Shown: positions 22,907 through 33,500 of the stretch, one piece after another | Numbering within the stretch: position 1 is the first letter of the stretch | Layout: each line of letters opens with the position of its first letter | Source of the DNA: Gracilaria gracilis | Lineage: Eukaryota > Rhodophyta > Florideophyceae > Gracilariales > Gracilariaceae | DNA: 64,000 nucleotides | Assembly: GCA_030374805.1 (NCBI GenBank) | Contig: JARGSG010000267.1 | Span: forward strand, 1 to 64,000 | Reading direction: 5' to 3' | Position numbers and translations under genes: made by a program | The notes under the pieces: model-generated | The model's input: only the letters and a program-made list of their open reading frames with translations | Told to the model about the DNA's origin: nothing | The model's database searches: none

Positions 22907-24672
22907 TGATTATCTCCACGACAACGTGTGTCGGGCACTCCGGGGTGCGAGATACGAGAAGCAGCTTTTGTGGCTGTTTATTGCAGCCGGAATGGATAGT
23001 GGGTCGTTTGGTAAACAACGGAATTTCGGCAGTGGAGCGCGATTTGAGTGTGGGAAAGAAGGTTGCGGAAGTTCATGAAGGTGGGAATGATGAATTGGTG
23101 AAGCACATGGAGATGGTTCGGAGAGCGGCTCGCATGGGTTGCACTTTTGTGTTGGAGAACAACACGGTGAGAGAGGCTTGGTTTCAGATCCATGGAAGAC
23201 TGTTGAGCTTCTCGACAGTGTGCGAGACAACGAAGCAGTTTGTTGCAGAGATGGAAGCACGTGCACCGAAGCCATGGGCAAAGGCGTCGGTGGGATTTTT
23301 GCAAAGGGCAAGTACGACTTCGTTGGACATTGTTAAAGTTTATGGCGTTGCTTATTCAGTTCAAATGGATGAAGAGCGGCTTTCGTGTTGCTGGGTCAAC
23401 GGAACAACAGTCGGAGTTACACAATACAACTTTGCAAGCGGTTTCTCTGAAACGCAACGACAGGAGTGCGACGAAATTGGGACGCGGCTGGGTACTTATG
23501 TGTTGCAGAACTGTGTTGAGTTATCATCGAATTTGAAGATAGTGGTGATCGGACTTGCGCATGGGGCGATATGGATATGGAATACGGAAACGGGGCAGAC
23601 AACGCAGAGTGGTAGCTGTCATGATGATGAGGTACTGTGTGTTGCTCTCAGTGACGACGGCAGTTTGATAGCGTCGGGTTCCCTTGACAAAACTGTTCGT
23701 GTATGGGAAGCCAGCAGCGGATCATCTGTGGGATCCATGAAGCAGTCGCGTGGTTTTTGGGCGCGATGGAGGCGAGCGAGATCATATTGTTATGATATCT
23801 GTAGTGTGGGACACACACTTGGTGGTCACACGGGTAGCATTGAGTGCGTTGCGTGGAGCAGCGACGGGAGGCGTGTTGCGTCTGGCTCGAGGGACGGCAC
23901 GATTCGTGTGTGGAATGTGGAGAGCAGAGAAGGTGTGGGGCAGGCGCTGGTTGGACACACTGACTTTGTGAACTGTGTGGCGTGGAGTGTGGACGGAAAG
24001 CGAATTGTATCCGGTTCGGATGACAGAAGCGTGCGCGTGTGGGATGTGGAAGGCGGACAGCAAGTGGGAGCGGCGCTGGTTGGGCACGGCGGCTGGGTGC
24101 TTTGCGCTTCATGGAGCGCGGACGGCACACGTGTTGTGTCCGGCTCGACGGACAGCTCCGTGCGCGTTTGGGACGTGAGCAGCGGACAGATTCTTGGACA
24201 GCCGCTCGTTGGTCACACGGGTGATGTGCGTTGTGTGAGGTGGAACGGAAACGGAAGACAAATTGTGTCCGGATCATGGGACGGGAGCGCGCGAGTGTGG
24301 GCTCCGGGTGAGAGCGGAGAGAGCGTTGCACAGGCGCAGTGCGGACACACAGCACCGGTGCATTGCGTTGCGCCGAACCGAAACGAGACGCGTGCGTTGA
24401 GCGGTTCCGACGACTGCACGGTTCGCATGTGGGATCTGCGAAGCGGAGCAGCGGTGGGAGAGGCGTTTGTTGGGCACACCGCTGCGGTGGCTTGCGTTGC
24501 GTGGAGCGCGGACGAGCGGCGGTTTGTGTCGGGCGGCCGGGACAAGAGCGTGCGCGTGTGGGACGCTGACAGCGGCCGAGCGGTGGGGGAGCCGCTCGTT
24601 GGGCACACGGACTTTGTGCGTTGCGTAGCTTGGAGCGCCGATGGGAAACGTGTGGGCGTCGGGCGGAAGTGA
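22903..24672 (+). CDS. NLR-like receptor, linker and WD40 repeats
   Basis: Continues the receptor in another frame. The first lines (about 22870-22980) are best read in a third frame, with RDDDYLHDNVCRAL resembling the DDGYF..H motif after NB-ARC in APAF1-like proteins. The frame at 22903-24672 then carries the linker (LLQPEWIVGRLV). From about 23530 come eight WD40 repeats with GH...WD pattern (KTVRVWE, GTIRVWN, RSVRVWD, SSVRVWD and so on). The repeats are about 43 codons long and very alike at DNA level. The region is clearly GC-richer than the NB-ARC part. Two frame changes are thus needed between the domains and another at about 24650. Either the gene is dead or the consensus has indels. 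Confidence 0.75.
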   Translation: MMIISTTTCVGHSGVRDTRSSFCGCLLQPEWIVGRLVNNGISAVERDLSVGKKVAEVHEGGNDELVKHMEMVRRAARMGCTFVLENNTVREAWFQIHGRLLSFSTVCETTKQFVAEMEARAPKPWAKASVGFLQRASTTSLDIVKVYGVAYSVQMDEERLSCCWVNGTTVGVTQYNFASGFSETQRQECDEIGTRLGTYVLQNCVELSSNLKIVVIGLAHGAIWIWNTETGQTTQSGSCHDDEVLCVALSDDGSLIASGSLDKTVRVWEASSGSSVGSMKQSRGFWARWRRARSYCYDICSVGHTLGGHTGSIECVAWSSDGRRVASGSRDGTIRVWNVESREGVGQALVGHTDFVNCVAWSVDGKRIVSGSDDRSVRVWDVEGGQQVGAALVGHGGWVLCASWSADGTRVVSGSTDSSVRVWDVSSGQILGQPLVGHTGDVRCVRWNGNGRQIVSGSWDGSARVWAPGESGESVAQAQCGHTAPVHCVAPNRNETRALSGSDDCTVRMWDLRSGAAVGEAFVGHTAAVACVAWSADERRFVSGGRDKSVRVWDADSGRAVGEPLVGHTDFVRCVAWSADGKRVGVGRK

Positions 24673-25341
24673 CAAGAGCGTGCGACTGTGGGATGTGGGA
24701 CAGCGGGCAAGCGCTGGGGAGCGCCGCTGATTGGTCACGAGAACGTCCGTGCGCAGTGTGGCGTGGAGCGCGGATGGGACGCAGGTGGTGTCCGGCTCAG
24801 CAGACCACACGGTGCGCGTGTGGACGGGTGCACAGCGAGCGGCGTTTGACACACACAATGTCGGCTCACGACGGCGACGTAGACTGCGTGGCGTGGAGCT
24901 ACGACGGCAAGTGGGTAGTGTCCGGGTCGGGGGACAAAACTGTTCGCGTGTGGAATATGGCGAACGGAGGAGGAGGGTAGCGCGGCCGCTGCAGCACGAC
25001 GCGGCGGTCGGGGAGGTGGGCTCTGAACGAGGACGGGTCGTACGTTGTGTCGCGGGAAGGGTTCACAGGAAAGGGAAGGATTTGGCGCGTGGGCGACGGT
25101 GCGTGCGTTGTCGACGAGTGACGACGAGGCGTGGGGCGCCAAGCTGCGCGCGCTGCAGCAGCAGCGCCTTTCCACCTCCAGACAGCGCCGAGGGGCTGGA
25201 GCGGGAGCCGTGCAGTGACGCATCGGCAGGCAGACGGCAGCGACGTGCGGCTCGGAACGAGCGACGGCTTCGTGGATCGCTTCGGTGAGCTGTGGTACTC
25301 GGACTCCGAATTTGGGGCACTGCAGAGTAATTACGGAGTGA
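24673..25341 (+). pseudogene. NLR-like receptor, last WD40 repeats and tail (disrupted)
   Basis: Three more WD40 repeats (KSVRLWD, HTVRVWT, KTVRVWN), a degenerate final blade and a C-terminal tail, scattered over all three frames. Compared with the duplicate tail at 30189-30588, which is open, this copy has extra single bases at several points between about 24960 and 25340. The natural stop is the tga at 25339-25341, by alignment to that copy. The clustering of 1-nt insertions suggests local sequence error as much as decay. Confidence 0.65.
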
Positions 25342-28300
25342 TTTGGGCGCGGAATAATTTACAGAGAAATTGGCGTTAATTAATCGTTTGCCCCGTATGC
25401 GCCACCGTTTCCCCATCCACACTTTACAGAACTTTACACCGTTAGTGAGTAACTTTGTGGTGGTAGATACTTTGATACTTTGGACTACTTCTTACTCTGC
25501 AACTTGTGCTCAGTCAACCACGCAAGTCTCGTTTGTCCGCCGTGCGAAGCATCCGAGTTGAGGCCCAGTTGAGGAACTGTAACGGCGCCCGCCGTCACTT
25601 GTCGCAAAATCTGCGTCGCCGGCGCCTGCCCGGCCGCCAAGTGCTTACGGCAGCGCCCTGCGCTCGCACTTTTCCCCCGAACTGCGAGTCGCGTACGTAG
25701 CGCAGCGGCTTGCGCGTACGCCTGTGGCAGTCCGTCACGCAGAACGGCGTGTAGATCAGCTTCATTGTCTCAAGTCTCTATTTTGAAACAACAAATGCGA
25801 TATTCCTCTTCATTCCAACGTAGCCCTTGTCCATGATGACCGCCCTTCACTAACGTTCAAAACCTTCTCCTTCTTAGTTTTTGTCCATGCCTCTTTATGA
25901 AATTCGAGGTTTTCCTTTACTGATAGGTTTTCCTTCACTGCTACGGATTCTGGTTAGATCCAATCTACACGATAACGCTCACACTTCCACATTTTGTCCG
26001 TAAAGTTTGTGCTTTGAATTTTTGGCCCCCTTCCTTTGAACACTGTGGTCGATTTAAGGGCAAGGATGAAACATCAGTTGCACACTGACAATACTGAAAG
26101 GTTTAAAAAACTTATTCTCTTCCGTTACATGTAAATTTTTAAAGAATTTGCCAATTCCCATGACTTAGTGTACAATAAAGTCTGTTTCAGAAAACCTGCC
26201 AGAAGTATTCCGAGATCTGTGAAAGGTTCCTGTCTTTATTCGAAATAAACGCGCGAGGGAGTCCCATGTTCCCCCGAATTTTCAACCATTCAAAGTGTTA
26301 AATAAAATGTTGAAACAGAAGATGGGCGATTCATTTCTACCACTTTTCTTCCAAGCGGAAGACCTAAACCTCTCTGATCTCTTAAAAAGATCCTCGAGCT
26401 CATTTCAGGTGTATTTCATCATGTTTATAACCCCAAGTTCTACAACTTCGTAGAAAGTATCAAAAACTGGGTGTTCTATAAGTGTGTCTTTATTCTAATC
26501 ATCGTACTTGTTTACTGAAAATTAACTGATATCTTCTTGACAAGCTTTTTCAGTTTCTTGAAAAAACTTCAAGCCTATTTTCCGTGAGTTTTGGCAATTC
26601 TGTGGCGAATGCACGAGTATTTTGTAGTTGTTTTGGGGAGTTTAGCATTTGTGTACTAGCAACTAAAGTTGTATCCGTGCTATAGTTTATGTAATTACAA
26701 ATGGGGCACCTATCTAGGAACGAAAGAGTTTATTAAAGGCTTTCGTGGGTGCGTAATGTGCAGCTCTTGTCTCGTATGGAACAAAGATATGAAAAGTCAA
26801 TGACAGTTCCGTATTCACCTTTGATCCTAATGAAAACGTCTCATTTGTGGTTTTGTACTGTTTGGTTTTGTATATGGGTCAAATTACGAGGACAAATTCA
26901 CAAAAAATATGAAAAAGTCGCGAGAAAAGCGAGGAGCAAAAATGATTTTTGTGTTGTCAGCGCAAAGCTCCTTCTAAAGAAACAATCGGGCAAACCGGCT
27001 ACTTTTATCCAAAGCACAGCAAGTCTTGCTGAACTTAGTTCTCCAAAAACTATTAAAAACTACCGTTATGTGCTAAAATGGTCTTGTGCTATAATTTTGG
27101 CACTGTTGTTTAATCTTACTGTTTATAATGTATATAAGAAGAAGACAGTAGTTTAAAATTTAACTTTTTTTTATAGATTTTGATATAAAAATATGCGCGT
27201 TGTCACATGGTGCATTTTTTTACTCTCTAAAGTCGTACCGTGAATAAGATCACTACCCTACCAACAAAATAGATTTGAAGCTAAAGAGAACTTGCACGCA
27301 GCTCGTTACGAGACATATCGTAAAAGGCATCCAAAAATTGCCATAAAGAGCAAAAATGCTCCCAAATCATAATTTATAGCCTTAGAGTAAATACACTACT
27401 GACATACCTATTATTTTAAGTAAGTATTGCAACTAAAAGGTTTGGTAATTCTAAATGATTACAGATTTATCGTCTTTTTGTATTTGTCAGAACTTGGAAC
27501 TGATAATTGTCACAGTTTGTCTTCAAAAAAATGTAACTAATTGGCGTTTGGGAAAGTAAATAACGCCGAACTAGTTTTGTATCAATAAACATACATTGTC
27601 TAGGAGCTTTGCAGGTTTTCTTTGCAAATTGTTCTTTGAAAAGCCGTAATAACGGTGGGCATCACTTTAGTCACACCCTAAGCACCAAAAACAGGAGTAA
27701 AAGCAGAACAAAAATAAAAAATAATGATGTCTTGCTGCACTACATACAGCTCACAATCACTTAATGTGCGCTGTGGCTCATATATTGGGGATGCATTGCT
27801 CATATATTAAGACTATTTTTACAAGGGACTTTTGATGCTATGCCACAATTGACAATATTGTTCTCAGTTTCATTTTAAATGATTAGGTGTTGTCGACTTT
27901 GACACCAATAATTTTGTTTCTGCAAGCTGTACTTCAGATGAGTGTTAAAAGTGTACCAAAATAATGTTTTATTGCAAACTAAATGGTTTACAAAAACAGA
28001 AAATTAGGCTCTAATCGCATCATTCTTGAGTTTTACTAACCGCATTTCTTCTTCACGTTCCCATAGCATTCGGTGCTTTAGGGTGGTGTACTATCCCTGA
28101 AAATGTAGCAATTGTAAAGCATTGACAAATTCAAGAAATTGCATCACATCACTCAACGTATACGCCCGAAAGTTTGTGCTAAAAGATAGACAAGGGAAAA
28201 GTGCTATATTGAATTTATTGAATTATTTTGAACCTACACTGTAAACTGAGGTTACAGTGCTTACAGATTACAGTTAAAATCTCAAATTTACAAATTGTTG

Positions 28301-29473
28301 GAGCGAGGAACGGGAGCAAGACCATACCACGTGTATCATGTCGGGATGTTTACTGCCATCTATGAATTGTATGTGGCTGATCTCCGAGATCTGTGCCGTA
28401 CAAAGCAGCGATTGCTTGAAGGCGCGCTCACAACTCCTGGTGCTCGCCACTCTTCAGCCTTTCACCGCCGCCGTTCTTGGTCCGTACCCCTCCGCCGCTT
28501 CCCTTACCGACCTTCTTAGTGGTTTCTTCGATTTCCCTCCCACCCGTACCCATTAAGACTACATTTAGTCTTGTTCTATTGTGCAGTGGGGACAGACGAC
28601 GAGAAACAGTCGTTCTCAAATTATAAAGAACGCACCTCATGTGTGCCATCCCCATTGCGAAAGAACATATCTCTACGGTAGAGATATTGCAAAACTGCTA
28701 CAAAACCGTTGCTTCTTTTGTCATAAACGTTTTCACTGCAGCCGTTGAGCATAATAAACGACAGTTCTTTTCTACTTTTAGTTTACAACTTGCTGCAGGA
28801 TCGTAAAGTGCTTGAACATTAGATGCTAAAATACTTTTCTTACGTTTTGAATCCCTGGTATTGTCCAAAAGACACTAAATTCCCGCGAGCTCCAGAAGTC
28901 TAATGTACCAGCACTTCTGGTAGATCTCTAGAATAGTAGCGCTACTGTAAACGCTACTTTTCTAGCTGAATTTTCCAATACTGGCTTTGCAAATTGAGCT
29001 AATTGCCAGTTTTCTAGCCTGTAGGAGCTTTGCGATGAACCAAAGAAATATAGATTGATTGTACAATAACTCTGGAGTACCTGGGGAGGTCTTATGTTTA
29101 AGATCAGACCGGGCTTAAAAGCTGAGCCAGATCCAGTGTGACTACTTGTGCGCAAATTGAGTATAATGATGCTTAACCAAGCACCAAACAGACTGTGAGT
29201 ATTATGTATATTTGTTTATGGATTGCACAAATCTATTTACGATTTATCTTCTTGCAAACCAATTCCAAAACATAAAGAAACCAAAGTGGAAAGAGTTTGC
29301 GAGACCCCTCGCGAGGCATATTTGGTACGGTTTTGATATTCTTATATGAAAAGTAAAAACAACAAATCTCTTCGGAGTGTACAACGATGCTTGGAAGAAG
29401 GAGCGCCATTGCTTTTTTTAGTTCGACTGCAATGCTCCCAGAAAGCTCTCCCTCGAGAAAATGCGCTTTTTTC
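25342..29473. other. Non-coding part of unit 1
   Basis: No convincing gene. The 135-codon frame at 26749-27156 is interrupted by a deletion in unit 2, and the frames near 28295-28655 are short and unconserved in type. Contains the hairpin repeat copy at 28915-29035. Confidence 0.65.
28915..29035 (+). repeat. Hairpin repeat, copy 2
   Basis: Arms agaatagtagc (28930-28940) and gctacttttct (28953-28963), followed by agctaattgccag and gtaggagctttgcgat. Related to 19512-19630. Confidence 0.6.
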
Positions 29474-29676
29474 AAGCTCAGCCACACGTACAAGACCAAG
29501 ATATGCAGGCAATATGAGTAAGACGGCCAGTGTAGCTACGTGGCGAAGTGTCGGTACGCGCACGGATCTCACGAGCTTCGGCCCATTCAGATACACCCGC
29601 AATTCAAAACTGCTCCTTGCCGCAATTTCGTGGATAGTGGCAGGTGCTCGTACGGCGTGCAATGCCACTTCCATCC
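29474..29676 (+). pseudogene. CCCH tandem-zinc-finger remnant, copy 1
   Basis: Reads as a TTP/TIS11-like pair: KTKIC ... C ... CRYAHG, linker LRPIQIHPQFKT, then CRNFVDSGRCSYGVQC. Such proteins bind AU-rich mRNA. The first finger contains a TAA at 29519-29521, shared with copy 2, so it predates the duplication. The second finger is cut at about 29676, where the sequence jumps into the other CCCH gene, by comparison with copy 2 at a short shared cc/atcccgcc junction. Confidence 0.65.
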
Positions 29677-30068
29677 CGCCTGGCCGCCGCGCGGTCGCTG
29701 CCCACCTCGACGCTATCCACGCCGCAAAAGCCGTCCCCGTCCCCGCCCCGATCGTCGCCGCCCAAGCTACCAGCTGCCGCGCGGTCGCTGAGCGAAACCC
29801 GCTGTAGAAGACCGAGCTCTGCCCCCAGTTCGCGCAGCAGCAGCCGTGCAAGTACGGGCGCAAGTGCCAATTCGCGCACGGGCGCCAAGAGTTGCGCCCC
29901 GTGCAGCTACATCCGCACTTTAAGACCAAGCTGTGGCGCAACTTCCAGAGCAGCGGCGCGTGTCCGTACGGCAGGCACTGCAACTTCCTGCACGGGAAGC
30001 GCGACCCGCTCAGGAACGCGGTGCTGCGCGAGGATGTGCGCCGCGCGATGGTGCACGCGCTGGCGTGA
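29677..30068 (+). pseudogene. Second CCCH zinc-finger gene, copy 1 (5' truncated)
   Basis: Translating from 29808 gives KTELC-x8-C-x5-C-x3-H (the core is [11 protein letters not shown]), the linker [12 protein letters not shown] and a second finger that starts KLW where the family has KLC. The first zinc ligand of finger 2 is therefore replaced by Trp. It ends at the tga at 30066-30068. The preceding triplet is tag, in the context cccgctgtag, so this could be a 3' splice site after a pyrimidine-rich tract. The promoter and start seen in the other copy (35537) are missing here. Confidence 0.6.
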
Positions 30069-30188
30069 GGGGGCGGGCGGCTGGGCGCGGCGGCGTTTGA
30101 TGCGGCGGATTGTGAGTCTTGTTGCTCGAGTGAGGGCTTGGTGGATGGCTTATGTGTGTCTCCGTTGCCGCAGTTTTGTTGGGTTGCG

Positions 30189-30588
30189 CAAAACTGTTCG
30201 CGTGTGGAATATGGCGAACGGAGATGAGGTGGCGCGGCCGCTGCAGCACGACGAGTCGGTCGTGGAGGTGGGCCTGAACGAGGACGGGTCGTACGTTGTG
30301 TCGCGGGAAGGGTTCACAGGAAAGAGAAGGATTTGGCGCGTGGGCGACGGTGCGTGCGTTGCGACGAGTGACGACGAGGCGTGGGGCGCCAAGCTGCGCG
30401 CGCTGCAGCAGCAGCGCCTTTCCACCTCCAGACACGCCGAGGGCTGGAGCGGGAGCCGTGCAGTGACGCATCGGCAGGCAGACGGCAGCGACGTGCGGCT
30501 CGGAACGAGCGACGGCTTCGTGGATCGCTTCGGTGAGCTGTGGTACTCGGACTCCGAATTTGGGCACTGCAGAGTAATTACGGAGTGA
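30189..30588 (+). pseudogene. Orphan WD40 tail, copy 2
   Basis: Open reading of the receptor's last WD40 repeat and C-terminal tail (KTVRVWNMANGDEVARPL ... ELWYSDSEFGHCRVITE), without the NB-ARC part. It directly follows the CCCH gene after about 120 bp. An open frame runs through it from 29644, but the upstream part reads the CCCH region in the wrong frame. Useful as the cleanest version of the receptor tail. Confidence 0.75.
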
Positions 30589-33500
30589 TTTGGGCGCGGA
30601 ATAATTACAGAGAAATTGGCGTTAATTAATCGTTTGCCCCGTATGCGCCACCGTTTCCCCATCCACACTTTACAGAACTTTACACCGTTAGTGAGTAACT
30701 TTGTGGTGGTAGATACTTTGATACTTTGGACTACTTCTTACTCTGCACGTTGTGCTCAGTCAACCACGCAAGTCTCGTTGTCCGCCGTGCGAAGCATCCG
30801 AGTTGAGGCCGAGTTGAGGAACTGTAGCGCGCCCGCCGTCACTTGTCGCAAGATCGGCGTCGCCGGCGCCTGCCCGGCCGCCAAGTGCTTACGGCAGCGC
30901 CCTGCGCTCGCACTTTTCCCCCGAACTGTGAGTCGCGTACGTAGCGCAGCGGCTTGCGCGTACGCCTGTGGCAGTCCGTCACACGCCGCAGAACGGCGTG
31001 TAGATCAGCTTCATTGTCTCAAGTCTCTATTTTGAAACAATAAATCCGATATTCCTCTTCATTCTAACGTAGCCCTTGTCCATGATGACCGCCCATCACT
31101 AACGTTCAAAACCTTCTCCTTCTTAGTTTTTGTCCATGCCTCTTTATGAAATTCGAGGTTTTCCTTTACTGATAGGTTTTCCTTTACTGCTACGGATTCT
31201 GGTTAGATCCAATCTACACGATAACGCTCACACTTCCACATTTTGTCCGTAAAGTTTGTGCTTTGAATTTTTGGCTCTCTTCCTTTGAACACTGTGGTCG
31301 ATTTAAGGGCAAGGATGAAACATCAGTTGCACACTGACAATACTGAAAGGTTTAAAAAACTTATTCTTTTCCGTTACATGTAAATTTTTAAAGAATTTGC
31401 CAATTCCCATGACTTAGTGTACAATAAAGTCTGTTTCAGAAAACCTGCCAGAAGTATTCCGAGATCTGTGAAAGGTTCCTGTCTTTATTCGAAATAAACG
31501 CGCGAGGGAGTCCCATGTTCCCCCGACTTTTCAACCATTCAAAGTGTTAAATAAAATGTTGAAACAGAAGATGGGCGATTCATTTCTACCACTTTTCTTC
31601 CAAGCGGAAGACCTAAACCTCTCTGATCTCTTAAAAAGATCCTCGAGCTCATTTCAGGTGAATTTCATCATGTTTATAACCCCAAGTTCTACAGCTTCGT
31701 AGAAAGTATTAAAAACTGGGTGTTCTATAAGTGTGTCTTTATTCTAATCATCGTACTTGTTTACTGAAAATTAACGGATATCTTCTTGACAAGCTTTTTC
31801 AGTTTCTTGAAAAAACTTCAAGCCTATTTTCCGTGAGTTTTGGCAATTCTGTGGCGAATGCACGAGTATTTTGTAGTTGTTTTGGGGAGTTTAGCATTTG
31901 TGTACTAGCAACTAAGGTTGTATCCGTGCCATAGTTTATGTATTTACAAATGAGGCACCTATCTAGGAACAAAGCAGTTTATTAAAGGCTTTCGTGGGTG
32001 CGTAATGTGCAACTCTTGTCTCGTACGGAACAAAGATATGAAAAGTCAATGACAGTTCCGTGTTCACCTTTGATCCTAATGAAAACGTCTCATTTGTAGT
32101 TTTGTACTGTCTGGTCTCGTATATGTGTCAAATTACGAGGACAAATTGACAACAAATATTAAAAGATCGCGAGAAAAGCGAGGAGCAAAAAGGTTTTTTG
32201 TGTTGTCAGCGCAAAGCTTCTTCTAAAGAAACAATCGGGCAAACCGGCTACTTTTATCCAAAACACAGCAAGACTTTTTTCTATAGATTTTGACATAAGA
32301 ATATGCCCGTTGTCACATGGTGCATTTTTCTTACTCTCTAAAGTCGTACCGTGAATAAGATCACTACCCTACCAACAAAATAGATTTGAAGCTAAAGAGA
32401 ACTTGCAAGCAGCTCGTCACGAGACATATCGTAAAAGGCATCCAAAAAATTGCCATAAAGAGCTAAAATGCTCCCAAATCAAAATTTATAGCCTTAGAGT
32501 AAATACACTACCGACATACCTATTATTTTAAGTAAGTATTGCAACTAATAGGTTTGGTAAGTAGTTGTCAGAACTTGGAACTGATAATTGTCCCAGTTTG
32601 TCTTCAAAAAAATGTAAATAGTTGGCGTTTGGGCAAGCAAATAACGTAGAATTAGGTTTGCATCAATAAAGGCACATTGTCTAGGAGCTTTGCAGGTTTT
32701 CTTTGCAAATTGTACTTTGAAAAGCCCTAATAACGGTGGACATCACTTTAGTCACACCCTAAGCACCAAAAACAAGAGTAAAAGCAGAACAAAAATCAAA
32801 AATAATGATATCTTGCTGCACTACATACAGCTCACAATCACTTAATGTGCGCTGTGGCTAATATATTGGGATGCATCGGTCATATATGAAGACCATTTTT
32901 ACAAGGGACTTTTGATGCTTTGCCACAATTGACAATATTGTTCTCAGTTTCATTTTTAATGATGAGAGTGTTGTCGACTTTGACACCAATAATTTTGTTT
33001 CTGCAAGCTGTACTTCAGATGAGTGTTAAAAGTGTACCAAAATAATGTTTTATTGCAAACTAAATGGTTTACAAAAACAGCAAATTAGGCTCTAATCGCA
33101 TCATTCTTGAGTTTTACTAACCGCATTTCTTCTTCAGGTTCCCATAGCATTCGGTGCTTTAGGGTGGTGCACTATCCCTGAAAATGTATACGGTAGCAAT
33201 TGTAAAGCATTGACAAATTCAAGAAATTGCATCACATCACTCAACGTATACGCCCGAAAGTTTGTGCTAAAAGATAGACAAGGGAAAAGTGCTATATTCA
33301 ATTTATTGAATTATTTTGAACCTACACTGAAACTGGAGGTTACAATGCTTACAGATTACAGTTAAAATCTAAAATTTACAAATCGTTGGAGCGAGGAACG
33401 GGAGCAAGACGACCGCATTTGCGCCTGCAATTCATACCACGTGTATCATGTCGGGATGTTTACTGCCACCTATGAACTGTATGTGGCTGATCTCCGAGAT

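Larger units (their letters stand above)
24935..30188. repeat. Tandem duplication, unit 1 (5.25 kb)
   Basis: Begins in the penultimate WD40 repeat of the receptor (caaaactgttcg). It contains the WD40 tail, about 4.1 kb of non-coding DNA, a CCCH finger remnant and a second CCCH gene, then joins unit 2. The non-coding parts of units 1 and 2 are about 97% alike by eye. Unit 1 lacks about 0.81 kb that unit 2 has between the two CCCH parts; unit 2 lacks about 150 bp (27024-27168 of unit 1). Confidence 0.9.

Noticed and set aside
22802-22987. Intron between NB-ARC and WD40 parts
   Set aside because: Good-looking GTAAGC and TTTATTGCAG ends, but it would delete the APAF1-like DDxY.H linker motif, which reads as coding.
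23648-24858. Long minus-strand frames opposite the WD40 repeats
   Set aside because: They are mirror frames of GC-rich repetitive coding DNA; the plus strand has clear WD40 motifs.
26749-27156. 135-codon frame in the duplicated non-coding block
   Set aside because: The corresponding part of unit 2 lacks about 150 bp of it, and no domain is seen.
29506-29540. A 13-nt GTAAG...CAG intron removing the TAA in the CCCH finger
   Set aside because: Far too short for a spliceosomal intron, and removal would break the finger spacing.
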